Below are positions 35,302 to 43,016 of a stretch of 64,000 nucleotides of DNA, in pieces. The stretch's first letter is position 1. Each line of letters begins with the position of its first letter. Under the pieces are notes generated by a model, which searched no databases, was not told the origin of the DNA, and was given only the letters and a program-made list of their open reading frames with translations. The stretch comes from Pseudobacteriovorax antillogorgiicola (lineage in GTDB: Bacteria > Bdellovibrionota_B > Oligoflexia > Oligoflexales > Oligoflexaceae), in NCBI RefSeq assembly GCF_900177345.1, contig NZ_FWZT01000022.1:93391-157390 (forward strand), given 5' to 3'. The position numbers were made by a program, and so were the translations under genes.

Positions 35302-36120
35302 ATGAATTTCTTAATTAAATCCATACTAATCATTCTTCTCCTAGCATCATGTCGAGAAAAAGAAAACCTTCAAACCTCTGATGATGCGAGAGATTTACTT
35401 AATCAGCAACGCTATGAAGATGCTATCGCCTTACTCCAAGCAGATTTAGACCAAAACTCTGATGACGACGAGCAGCGATTCCTTCTGGCAAGTGCTTATG
35501 CTGGTCTTGTGGGAGTGGACATCGTGACCAACTATGATGCCGTCGCCTTCTTTTTGGATGCAAAAGTTCGATTTTCAAAAGTAAAGGCACCTTCGCGAGC
35601 TAAGGCTGACCTGACTTCAGAAGAAAAGTTCAAAGAAAACTTGATTGAGATTTTCAAAATAAGTTTTGAATACTTGGATCTAGGTTTTAAGCTGCCGATG
35701 CTAAATCAGGAGAAACTTCTTCACCTCAATCAGGCAGAAATTCATCTACAAAAAATCGAGCCCGACTCCCTTTGGTATCGAGATCGACGTACTTATCAAG
35801 GTCTGCTAAAATTCATTCGCTTTTTTTATGAAATCAGAAAATCACTCTTATTCAATGGAACTGAGATCCGAAGCCCCATTGATTTTATTTGCTCGATTGA
35901 CAAGTTCGCTCTCAACTCACGGTTAAAGATCGCACTCGAAGAGCTAGACGAAGGCTTTGTTGCTATCAAAGATGTGGTTTCAGACTCTAAGGACAAGAAA
36001 AAACTAGATGACTATATAGACCTTGTCGTCGACACCAAAAGCTTCCTGGATGACAGACAGGGAGATATCCAGCTCGGTATACTTCTCACAGAACTCAGCG
36101 AGGTTTTCTACTGTGATTAA
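35302..36120 (+). CDS. TPR-type lipoprotein (first gene of three-gene envelope operon)
   Basis: A 272-aa lipoprotein (LLLASC lipobox near residue 17) followed by TPR-like helices (AIALLQADLDQNSDDDEQRFLLASAYAGL) and further helices to the C-terminus. The pattern resembles tail-tip or secretion accessory lipoproteins, but no family is certain. Its stop overlaps the GTG start of the next gene. First gene of the 35302-37820 unit. Confidence 0.7.
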   Translation: MNFLIKSILIILLLASCREKENLQTSDDARDLLNQQRYEDAIALLQADLDQNSDDDEQRFLLASAYAGLVGVDIVTNYDAVAFFLDAKVRFSKVKAPSRAKADLTSEEKFKENLIEIFKISFEYLDLGFKLPMLNQEKLLHLNQAEIHLQKIEPDSLWYRDRRTYQGLLKFIRFFYEIRKSLLFNGTEIRSPIDFICSIDKFALNSRLKIALEELDEGFVAIKDVVSDSKDKKKLDDYIDLVVDTKSFLDDRQGDIQLGILLTELSEVFYCD

Positions 36121-37189
36121 AGACTCGCTGACTAAGACTATCCTATTCATTATATACGGATTAGGCTCTGGAGCTTTTGGTGAAACAGTTAGACATACAA
36201 TCCAAGTTGATGATTCTATCACTAGTATATTAAGCCAAGGTAATTGCGGCTATATAGACCTTAATCGCGAGGCTTGCCTGCCTGGAACCTTCTTTCCAAA
36301 TAGGCAGTTTTTTATGGGTTTTGATATTTTTATCCGAGCCAAAGAGCAGGCGATCACTGATGCATATCAATTGGTTACCAATGACATTGATGGCGAGTAT
36401 GTTAGCAAAATTTTTAAAGATCGGTCTTACGATGACGGCTCGGCTCTTGTCCGCCTTGCAGGGCAATACGATCGCTTTACGATTAGCTATAGCCCCTACC
36501 AGCTCCTTGGATCGTACAAAATGGACAATCCTGCTTACCCCGAAGTTAGCCTTGCAGGGTTGAAGCAATCGGAGCTGAGAGTTTCCTACCGGGATCAACT
36601 TGCGATGAGCGACGAGATTACAATCCATACCTACGTATCTCTATATCGCTTCAATCGTAAATTCTACTCTCTGGAATCGAGCTTACCTTTGCTCCTATTA
36701 GACGACGAAGTTGAGCTAAACAGCCGCCGAAAAGTTGGATTTAATGGTGACGTAGGATTGAACTTAGCTCACAAAAGCACCTGGCTACCTCACATAGGTG
36801 TTCTTATCAAAAACCTCGCCAGTGAACGCCATTGCTGGAAATGTGACCAAAACCTGTTGGATATCGAATCGAATTTTAAGCAGGTCATTGATATCTCTCT
36901 ATCAAAATTCATAGCGACCCCCTACGGAAGGTTCATGGCTGCTACCCACTTGCCAGTTCAAGGATACGATTTCAATCAATCTCGTTACGATTGGAGTCAT
37001 AGTCTGGCCTATGTCACCCCAAATCTTCAAGCATTTCTCTCTTCGTCAGCGTTGAAAAGCTCGCTGGGTTTAATTTTGAGCACAAACAACTATCGTTTGG
37101 GAATCCAGTTTAGCAATGAGAAACAAGCCAACCGTTTACAGATAGAAAGGCAACAAAGAAGCAATGTATTCCTCTCTTATCAGATATAG
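36113..37189 (+). CDS. Exported beta-rich protein, possible outer-membrane barrel
   Basis: The GTG at 36113 (GAGG nine bases upstream) starts a 358-aa protein with a signal peptide (ILFIIYGLGSGAFGE). It is followed by long alternating strands, a Cys quartet including CWKCD near residue 245, and a last strand ending VFLSYQI. The gene overlaps its upstream neighbour by 8 bases and its downstream neighbour by 26 bases. A longer frame from 36023 overlaps the TPR gene too much to be real. Function unknown. Confidence 0.7.
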   Translation: MIKDSLTKTILFIIYGLGSGAFGETVRHTIQVDDSITSILSQGNCGYIDLNREACLPGTFFPNRQFFMGFDIFIRAKEQAITDAYQLVTNDIDGEYVSKIFKDRSYDDGSALVRLAGQYDRFTISYSPYQLLGSYKMDNPAYPEVSLAGLKQSELRVSYRDQLAMSDEITIHTYVSLYRFNRKFYSLESSLPLLLLDDEVELNSRRKVGFNGDVGLNLAHKSTWLPHIGVLIKNLASERHCWKCDQNLLDIESNFKQVIDISLSKFIATPYGRFMAATHLPVQGYDFNQSRYDWSHSLAYVTPNLQAFLSSSALKSSLGLILSTNNYRLGIQFSNEKQANRLQIERQQRSNVFLSYQI

Positions 37190-37820
37190 TCTGATCCTTT
37201 TGTTTGCCGGTGCTAAGCTTTATGGTCAGCAAGTGACCGACGATGAAAAATGGCAGGAGTTCATTCGGGCAGAGCAAGAGCGGAGCAGAGCAGATCTTTA
37301 TAATGTGAAGCTTATCGGTGGATTGGCAGCCACTGGCTTTGGCTTATGGGGAGCTTTTTTTGATCGTGGGGATCTGATCACTCAGGTAACTTATACGGCA
37401 TTTCATACAGGAGGCATCCTGTCTATCAAGGAGTCCTTACGGGACCACTATCAACCCAGTCACCTTTTGTTGGATCACCATTTCCTAGAATATAAGGGCA
37501 GCCCTGAAGAGCTTAGAAGGAAGATTGTTCAGCTGAAAGAGCTCCAAAGGGCCAACGCTAGTCGTTTGACCATGTATAGTAACCTCACCCTGGGAACAAT
37601 CTATCTTTTATCGGGGAAAAGAGAGTACGAGACCAACAGTGGCTATGGAAAAAGCCTATACTTTCTTGGCTTCAACTTTTTGTTATCGGCCGGCCTAAGT
37701 GGGCTTGATCTCATTGAGGGAGGTCAAGACCTCTACCCCCTAGAGAAGTTCGACTATAGATTCAAGCCGGAACTGGAATGGTCGCTTTTACCATTGCCGA
37801 AGATTAGCTACAAATTTTAG
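37164..37820 (+). CDS. Exported membrane-associated protein (third gene of envelope operon)
   Basis: A 218-aa protein with a signal peptide (LLFAGAKLYGQQ), a helical segment rich in Glu/Arg (residues 25-45), and three later hydrophobic segments (near residues 50, 135 and 165). It ends LPKISYKF. It overlaps the preceding gene by 26 bases, so translation is coupled. No family recognised. Confidence 0.65.
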   Translation: MYSSLIRYSLILLFAGAKLYGQQVTDDEKWQEFIRAEQERSRADLYNVKLIGGLAATGFGLWGAFFDRGDLITQVTYTAFHTGGILSIKESLRDHYQPSHLLLDHHFLEYKGSPEELRRKIVQLKELQRANASRLTMYSNLTLGTIYLLSGKREYETNSGYGKSLYFLGFNFLLSAGLSGLDLIEGGQDLYPLEKFDYRFKPELEWSLLPLPKISYKF

Positions 37821-37826
37821 CAGGCT

Positions 37827-38216
37827 CTAGCTGCTAGCCTTGACCTGGCAACGGTCACTTTCGCAGGCAGTACCTTTAAATCGTGATATTTTAGGCCTAA
37901 TTTTGGCAAAGGCATGGTATCCAAAATCTGCCAGGGGCTTGACTACAGGCCATCCCGTCCAGGACATCAGCCAACCGATCCCGACTGCGCGATAAGTCGA
38001 TCGGAAAACAGCCATACCACTTATAAGGTCACCATCCTCATCAATACCGTGAATTGAGCCAATGAAATCATCCAACGACCGACCATAGCGTGATGGATCG
38101 AAGCTAGACTCTGTGATATCGATAAAAGTCACCTGGCCACGTTTATCTCGGTTGCGGAGAAATGCAATCTCAGCATTGCATACTGGACAAAGACTATCGT
38201 AAAAAATAGTCACCAT
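37827..38216 (-). CDS. DCC-family thiol-disulfide oxidoreductase-like protein (DUF393)
   Basis: A 129-aa protein starting with the thioredoxin-like motif FYDSLCPVCNAEI near residues 4-16 (CPVC pair, the DxLCPxC signature). GWLMSWTGWP and the C-terminal Cys pair CESDRCQ follow. AAGGAG lies before the ATG at 38216, so the upstream TTG is not needed. It is the second gene after the Trp-rich protein, 24 bases downstream. Confidence 0.88.
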   Translation of the reverse strand: MVTIFYDSLCPVCNAEIAFLRNRDKRGQVTFIDITESSFDPSRYGRSLDDFIGSIHGIDEDGDLISGMAVFRSTYRAVGIGWLMSWTGWPVVKPLADFGYHAFAKIRPKISRFKGTACESDRCQVKASS

Positions 38217-38240
38217 AACACTCTCCTTCAAGCAAAATTC

Positions 38241-38450
38241 TTATCGCCAACCAGGAAGCCAGTTCTCGCGATCCGTCAAACAATCCGCCGCAAGCCAAAA
38301 TCTTACGGACCGATCACAAACTGCCATGAGTTCCACCTCAAGCAAGGATTTCGAGGGACGTCTTCGACCGCTGATGCGGAAGTGCACCCAGCCTTGAACC
38401 GGTTCTCGGGCAGTCCAACTTGCGTTTATGTCCAGTAGCTTGCGACTCAA
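38241..38450 (-). CDS. TIGR02450-type small Trp-rich protein
   Basis: A 69-aa protein with the family pattern SWTAREPVQGWVHFRISGRR, MAVCDRSVRFWL and the C-terminal WLPGW. The start is TTG at 38450 with AGGAGG five bases upstream. It forms a two-gene unit with the DCC protein. Function unknown. Confidence 0.85.
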   Translation of the reverse strand: MSRKLLDINASWTAREPVQGWVHFRISGRRRPSKSLLEVELMAVCDRSVRFWLAADCLTDRENWLPGWR

Positions 38451-38713
38451 TGCGACCTCCTATCAAGATTATCGTATTCCTGGCTCGAAAAATGAATGCC
38501 TCCTATATACGCAGCATGAGAAGGCGAAGATATCTTTGGAAACCTAGCTAGTGTAAAAATATTTCATGAATCACAAGTTTGTTTGCAACGCTCGAATAAA
38601 AAATCTCATTATTTTAGAGCCATACCTTGGCCTCAAAATTGCTTTAAGACACTTCCCCGTTGTGGTGGAGTTTCCATTTTGGATTGAACCTCTTGAATTG
38701 TTAGGAAAGTATT

Positions 38714-39223
38714 ATGAATAAGTTAGTCCTTTTGAGCTTTTTGACTGCCATGGTTTTCGCTTGCGAAAGTAGTAATAGCTCAAATAGCAAAGTAAAAAGT
38801 CACCCGTTGGCCGAACTCGTCAACGAGACAATCATCCTTAGCCCAGGAGTCGATCTGGATATCGAAGCTGGTGAAGTTAGGAAAGTTTCCTTAGGTGAAC
38901 TCAATGCAGAAGGCGGCTCGGTTCTTGTGTACATCACCGCTGACATGAAATTAACTGGGGCCGATCTAAATGCAGTATCTATCAAACTCATTGAGCCACC
39001 TTACTATGACGGAAAAGTCTATTATAGCCATGAGATCTTCACACCTTCATCTAAAGAAGACTACAATGGTACTGTCAATTTTGAAGATGTAGAGTTAAAA
39101 GGCAATAATCCAGGTGATGAGTCCGTAGATGGAGAATGGTTCGTCGAAATATCGAACGCAAGCCCAAGTGCTTCCGCAACAGTTAATAGCCTCACTTTGA
39201 AAGTTCATACAAGACTCGACTAA
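38714..39223 (+). CDS. Small lipoprotein with P-domain-like beta-sandwich
   Basis: A 169-aa lipoprotein (MVFAC lipobox). The mature part is beta-rich; the end (DGEWFVEISNASPSASATVN) resembles the strand pattern of P-domain modules like that in the lipoprotein at 33841-35166, though the match is weaker. AGGAAAG precedes the ATG. Function unknown. Confidence 0.65.
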   Translation: MNKLVLLSFLTAMVFACESSNSSNSKVKSHPLAELVNETIILSPGVDLDIEAGEVRKVSLGELNAEGGSVLVYITADMKLTGADLNAVSIKLIEPPYYDGKVYYSHEIFTPSSKEDYNGTVNFEDVELKGNNPGDESVDGEWFVEISNASPSASATVNSLTLKVHTRLD

Positions 39224-39244
39224 CAACAACTCGATAAGCCGAGG

Positions 39245-39324
39245 CCTTGGCATATAGCGAGCCTAGCATAGTAAGTATCGATAAATTATACTTGTTTTTA
39301 CTGCTATACTGAAATATGCCAAGG
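39245..39324. promoter_or_regulatory. Spaced inverted repeat upstream of deoC
   Basis: Perfect 11-bp half-sites CCTTGGCATAT (39245-39255) and ATATGCCAAGG (39314-39324) flank a 58-base stretch with a TATACT -10-like hexamer at 39305. This geometry fits paired operator sites around a promoter, as used by deo repressors. The regulator is not in the window. Confidence 0.5.
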
Positions 39325-39356
39325 TTAACCTAAAAATTAGGAGGCGCTTGAGAGTT

Positions 39357-40028
39357 ATGGATACACTAAGTCAGGAATCACTAGCGAGCTTCATTGATCA
39401 CACCTTGCTAGATCCCAATGCAAACGAGACACAAATCAAGAATTTATGTGACGAAGCGAAACTGTATGGTTTTAAAACGGTTTGCATTGAGTCCAAATGG
39501 CTCACCTTAGCCCAGAGCCAGCTTCGTGACTGCAATGTTCTTCCCATAACGGTTATCGACTTTCCCGGCGGCCAAAGCTGCCCAGAAAAAAAGCATCAAG
39601 AGACCATTGAAGCAATTAAAAATGGCGCCAAAGAGATTGATATGGTCCTCAATCGACAACTACTCCATGATCGAGACCTCACTGGCTTGTTTCATGACAT
39701 ATCCGCCGTAATTAAGGCGTCCGATTCGATTCCCGTAAAAGTTATCATCGAGACTAGCGAACTCAGCGACGAAGAAAAAGTCATCGCGTGCGCGATTTCA
39801 TCAGCAGCTGGCGCAGCTTTTGTCAAAACCTCCACTGGGTTCACGAAGTCTGGCGCGACTAAGGGAGATATCGAACTCATGAGACGAACAGTGGGCCCTC
39901 ACCTAGGGGTCAAAGCCAGTGGCGGAGTAAGAACTCTCGATGCTGCACTTAAGATGATTCAGGCTGGTGCATCTCGTATCGGCAGCTCCTCATCTTGCAA
40001 GATCATAGACAAGCTAAATGGACTATAA
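39357..40028 (+). CDS. deoC: Deoxyribose-phosphate aldolase
   Basis: Class I aldolase that cleaves deoxyribose-5-phosphate to glyceraldehyde-3-phosphate and acetaldehyde in deoxynucleoside catabolism. The Schiff-base Lys is in AAFVKTSTGF and the second active-site Lys is in VKASGGVR. IDHTLLDP near the N-terminus is also typical. Length about 223 aa, as expected. AGGAGG is upstream; either the ATG at 39357 or the TTG at 39348 may be used. It forms an operon with deoD, 46 bases downstream. Confidence 0.95.
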   Translation: MDTLSQESLASFIDHTLLDPNANETQIKNLCDEAKLYGFKTVCIESKWLTLAQSQLRDCNVLPITVIDFPGGQSCPEKKHQETIEAIKNGAKEIDMVLNRQLLHDRDLTGLFHDISAVIKASDSIPVKVIIETSELSDEEKVIACAISSAAGAAFVKTSTGFTKSGATKGDIELMRRTVGPHLGVKASGGVRTLDAALKMIQAGASRIGSSSSCKIIDKLNGL

Positions 40029-40074
40029 GCGGCGGAAGTCAAAATAGCCGGAAAAACTAAAATCGGAGCTAATC

Positions 40075-40782
40075 ATGAGTCACCACATAGCAGCGAAACA
40101 AGGCGACATTGCCGAAACCGTCCTTCTCCCAGGAGACCCCTTGAGGGCAAAGTTTGTGGCCGAAACATTTCTTGAAGAACCGTTTTGCTATACAGACATT
40201 CGCAACATGCTCGGCTTCACAGGCACATACAAGGGCAAGCGGATTTCCGTTCAAGGAACGGGAATGGGACAACCATCTCTAGCTATCTACGGTTACGAAC
40301 TGATCCAAAGCTATCAGGCCAAAAACCTAATTCGAATTGGAAGCTGCGGAGCCTTGAATAAGACATTGAAGCTTCGCGATATCATCATTGCAATGGGTGC
40401 ATGTACTGACGGATCGATGAATAGAATAACGTTCAATGGCCAAGATTATGCGGCGATTGCAGACTTTTCTCTCTTACAACTTGCTTACGAAAAAGCAGTC
40501 GGCTCGTCTATTGCAACTCGTATTGGCAATGTCCTTGCCACAGACCGATTTTACGGGGATGATTTGGAAGCTCTTAAACCATGGACAGATCATCAAGTGT
40601 TGGCCGTGGAGATGGAGTCCAACGTTTTATATACTTTAGCAGCTCGCTACGGAGCACGAGCCCTCAGCATACTTACTGTCAGTGATAGCCTTGTCACCAA
40701 TGAAAATCTTCCAGCAAGGCAGCGGGAATCAAGTTTTGAAGACATGGCTCGATTAGCTCTCGACGTTGCTGTGGAGGCTTAA
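40075..40782 (+). CDS. deoD: Purine nucleoside phosphorylase, DeoD type
   Basis: A 235-aa hexameric-type PNP that converts purine (deoxy)nucleosides and phosphate to base and (deoxy)ribose-1-phosphate. It has the LPGDPLRAKFVAE N-terminal block, RIGSCGALN phosphate site, VLAVEMESNVLY (Glu-Met-Glu ribose site) and LTVSDSL with the catalytic Asp. It works with DeoC in salvage of DNA breakdown products. It ends 3 bases before the end of the convergent desaturase gene. Confidence 0.96.
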   Translation: MSHHIAAKQGDIAETVLLPGDPLRAKFVAETFLEEPFCYTDIRNMLGFTGTYKGKRISVQGTGMGQPSLAIYGYELIQSYQAKNLIRIGSCGALNKTLKLRDIIIAMGACTDGSMNRITFNGQDYAAIADFSLLQLAYEKAVGSSIATRIGNVLATDRFYGDDLEALKPWTDHQVLAVEMESNVLYTLAARYGARALSILTVSDSLVTNENLPARQRESSFEDMARLALDVAVEA

Positions 40783-40785
40783 AGA

Positions 40786-41658
40786 CTAAGCACGAGCAAC
40801 AGCATTCAATTCTTCTGGAAGGCAAACATCGTCTGCTTCCGGCAGCGATGCTTCCTTAACTTTTGTAATCAACCCGAGAACCTCACCTAAACGAATAAAC
40901 TGCCAGGTGATATCAAACTCCCACCAGCGCAAACCATGGCGAGCCGATGATTGCACCCCATGGTGGTTGTTATGCCAACCTTCTCCAAAGCTAAGCAATG
41001 CGACCCACCAACAGTTTGTCGAAAGGTCGCCGCAGTCGAAGTTTTTGTAGCCGAACTTATGACATGCGGAATTCACGAACCAGGTTACATGCCATACTGC
41101 AACAAGCCGCACCCAAACACCCCACATCATCGCTTCGAATCCCCAAAGCCCCCACAGCGTTAGGCCAAGCGCCAATTGCAAACCGAAAATAGTGCTAGGT
41201 CGGCTTAAAAATCGGAGAATTGGATCAGCATCAATATCGCGGCAAAGCCTGTTCCTCATGGTTGGGTCATCGATGTCTGGGTCCACAGCAAAAAGCCAAA
41301 GGACGTGGGCATACCAAAATCCGCGACTGGCATCGTGAGGATCTCGCTCTGTGTCGGAGCCAGCATGATGCAATCGGTGATGAGACACCCAATCGCGGAT
41401 ACTGCCCTGAAGTGCTAGGGTTCCGCAGATAGCTAGGCCATAGGTCAAAAGGGGGTGGGCTTCAAATGACCGATGGGTGAAATACCGATGATACCCCATT
41501 GTAACGCCAAGTACAGTCACCCCATAAAAGCAGAAAAAGGCCACCAATGCTGGAATACTTACCAATGGTAATGCTAGTATCGCAAGAATATGGGCCAGGC
41601 CGATGAAAGCAATAATTGGGTAATCAAGACGAGGACGTTGTTCGTAGCTCAGATCCAT
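40786..41658 (-). CDS. Acyl-CoA/acyl-lipid delta-9-type fatty acid desaturase
   Basis: A 290-aa membrane di-iron desaturase with all three His boxes: HRYFTH, HHRLHH and HNNHH, and four or more hydrophobic helices. It introduces a double bond into saturated acyl chains for membrane fluidity. GGAG lies five bases upstream of the ATG at 41658; an upstream open extension to 41823 has no ribosome binding site and is not family-like. Confidence 0.92.
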   Translation of the reverse strand: MDLSYEQRPRLDYPIIAFIGLAHILAILALPLVSIPALVAFFCFYGVTVLGVTMGYHRYFTHRSFEAHPLLTYGLAICGTLALQGSIRDWVSHHRLHHAGSDTERDPHDASRGFWYAHVLWLFAVDPDIDDPTMRNRLCRDIDADPILRFLSRPSTIFGLQLALGLTLWGLWGFEAMMWGVWVRLVAVWHVTWFVNSACHKFGYKNFDCGDLSTNCWWVALLSFGEGWHNNHHGVQSSARHGLRWWEFDITWQFIRLGEVLGLITKVKEASLPEADDVCLPEELNAVARA

Positions 41659-41968
41659 GGGTACTCCAGTAGTTTGCGTCTCTTTCAATGAGGTCGGAGC
41701 GCCATCGTACCAAACGACATGAGTGAGAATTGTCAAATCTGTGTCATTTTTCAGATACTTACATTGTAAGAACAGGAGTCGATCAACTTTATGCAAATAG
41801 TCGCCGCCAACTAAGTACGTCACATAATTGCATGACGAATTTGCTCATGATATTCCACTTCTAAAAACTTAGCTCACAAAAACAATGGTAAATCCGAAAC
41901 GAAATACAGACCTAATAAGACTTAATTAAGGGCCTTCTGCTGCCCCCACTGCTTGGAAAGAATTCGAC
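41659..41968. other. Divergent intergenic region
   Basis: About 310 bases between the desaturase and a divergent lipoprotein gene. The desaturase frame stays open for 55 codons here but lacks start signals and homology. AT-rich sequence near 41850-41930 is a likely promoter zone. Confidence 0.5.
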
Positions 41969-43000
41969 ATGACTGTGCGCTCCATTTTCATCACCATCCT
42001 GGTAGGCCTTTTGCCAATGGCCTGTGACAAAAGTCACTTTGATGGAGCGGTAAAGGACCAAGGAAGCACCATAAAGTCGGCTGAAGAAACAGTGGCAGAC
42101 GAAGAACTTGTTGTCCAACCAACACCAGTGACAGGTGCCTACCTAAGCTGCCAGGAGCTGTCCGACAAGAGAACGACTCAATCTGCTGCTATTGGCTGTC
42201 GCATCGAAGGCAATGACGAGGTAAACCCTGACTCCATTGATATCACGTGGCAGGTAGAGTCAGATCAAACTGTAACGGTAGAAAACACTGGAGCAACACC
42301 AGAGTGGCTTCAAACTTATCGAATCACGGTCAGGAGCCCCACCGTCACCAGCCGAGTCCGGGTGAGTGCTCAAGTCGATCAAGACTTAAATACCAATATT
42401 GAAGACTACCAAACAACGCTTCTAATTGTTTGGGATGGGTGCTCCCTGCCGCTGATCAACTTTGAAGATCTCGGTCAAACAGAAGCCCGTGGCACTGCAA
42501 TCAGCACCCAGTTTTTGAATAGCCACGGAATCCAGCTTTCCACAGCCTCTGGCCTCCCCTTGCAGCTAGCTGAATATGGTAGCGGCAACCCTAGAGCTTA
42601 TGTTGATAATCGTGGCCGTACCAATGGAGAAAACGAAGATGACCCTGAGGCCACTGGCGACTTTTTTATGACAGAAGGCTTGCAAGACAACACAGAGCAG
42701 CAAACAATCTACATCGACTACACTTTCCCTACCAAAGAAGCACGTTTTGAACTGATCGATGTGGATTCATCAGAATACTTCCTCATACGGGCCATGGATA
42801 GCAATGGAATCACCATCGATCAAATTGATACCAGGATCGCAAATATTTTCGAGGGAGATGCTCGCCTGAGTCGTTATACGCTATCATCTCCAACAGGCAG
42901 ACATGAAATTTATAAGATTGAACTCGCGGGATTTAAAGATCCTAGCCAGGGAGATATTGGTTTTGGGTTTGATAATCTTTCGCCTCACTGTTTACAGTAA
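41969..43000 (+). CDS. Lipoprotein with beta-sandwich C-terminal domain
   Basis: A 343-aa lipoprotein (LLPMAC lipobox). Residues 50-145 resemble an Ig-like domain. From CSLPLINFEDLGQ (about residue 153) to the end is a jelly-roll-like domain with AISTQFLNSHGIQLS and IGFGFDNLS. The motif order resembles the choice-of-anchor or carbohydrate-binding domains found on exported proteins. Function is unknown. Confidence 0.68.
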   Translation: MTVRSIFITILVGLLPMACDKSHFDGAVKDQGSTIKSAEETVADEELVVQPTPVTGAYLSCQELSDKRTTQSAAIGCRIEGNDEVNPDSIDITWQVESDQTVTVENTGATPEWLQTYRITVRSPTVTSRVRVSAQVDQDLNTNIEDYQTTLLIVWDGCSLPLINFEDLGQTEARGTAISTQFLNSHGIQLSTASGLPLQLAEYGSGNPRAYVDNRGRTNGENEDDPEATGDFFMTEGLQDNTEQQTIYIDYTFPTKEARFELIDVDSSEYFLIRAMDSNGITIDQIDTRIANIFEGDARLSRYTLSSPTGRHEIYKIELAGFKDPSQGDIGFGFDNLSPHCLQ

Positions 43001-43016
43001 TGCCCGCTCTAGCCGA

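Noticed and set aside
41659..41823. N-terminal extension of the desaturase to 41823
   Set aside because: No ribosome binding site, and the extra 55 residues are unlike the family; GGAG precedes the ATG at 41658.
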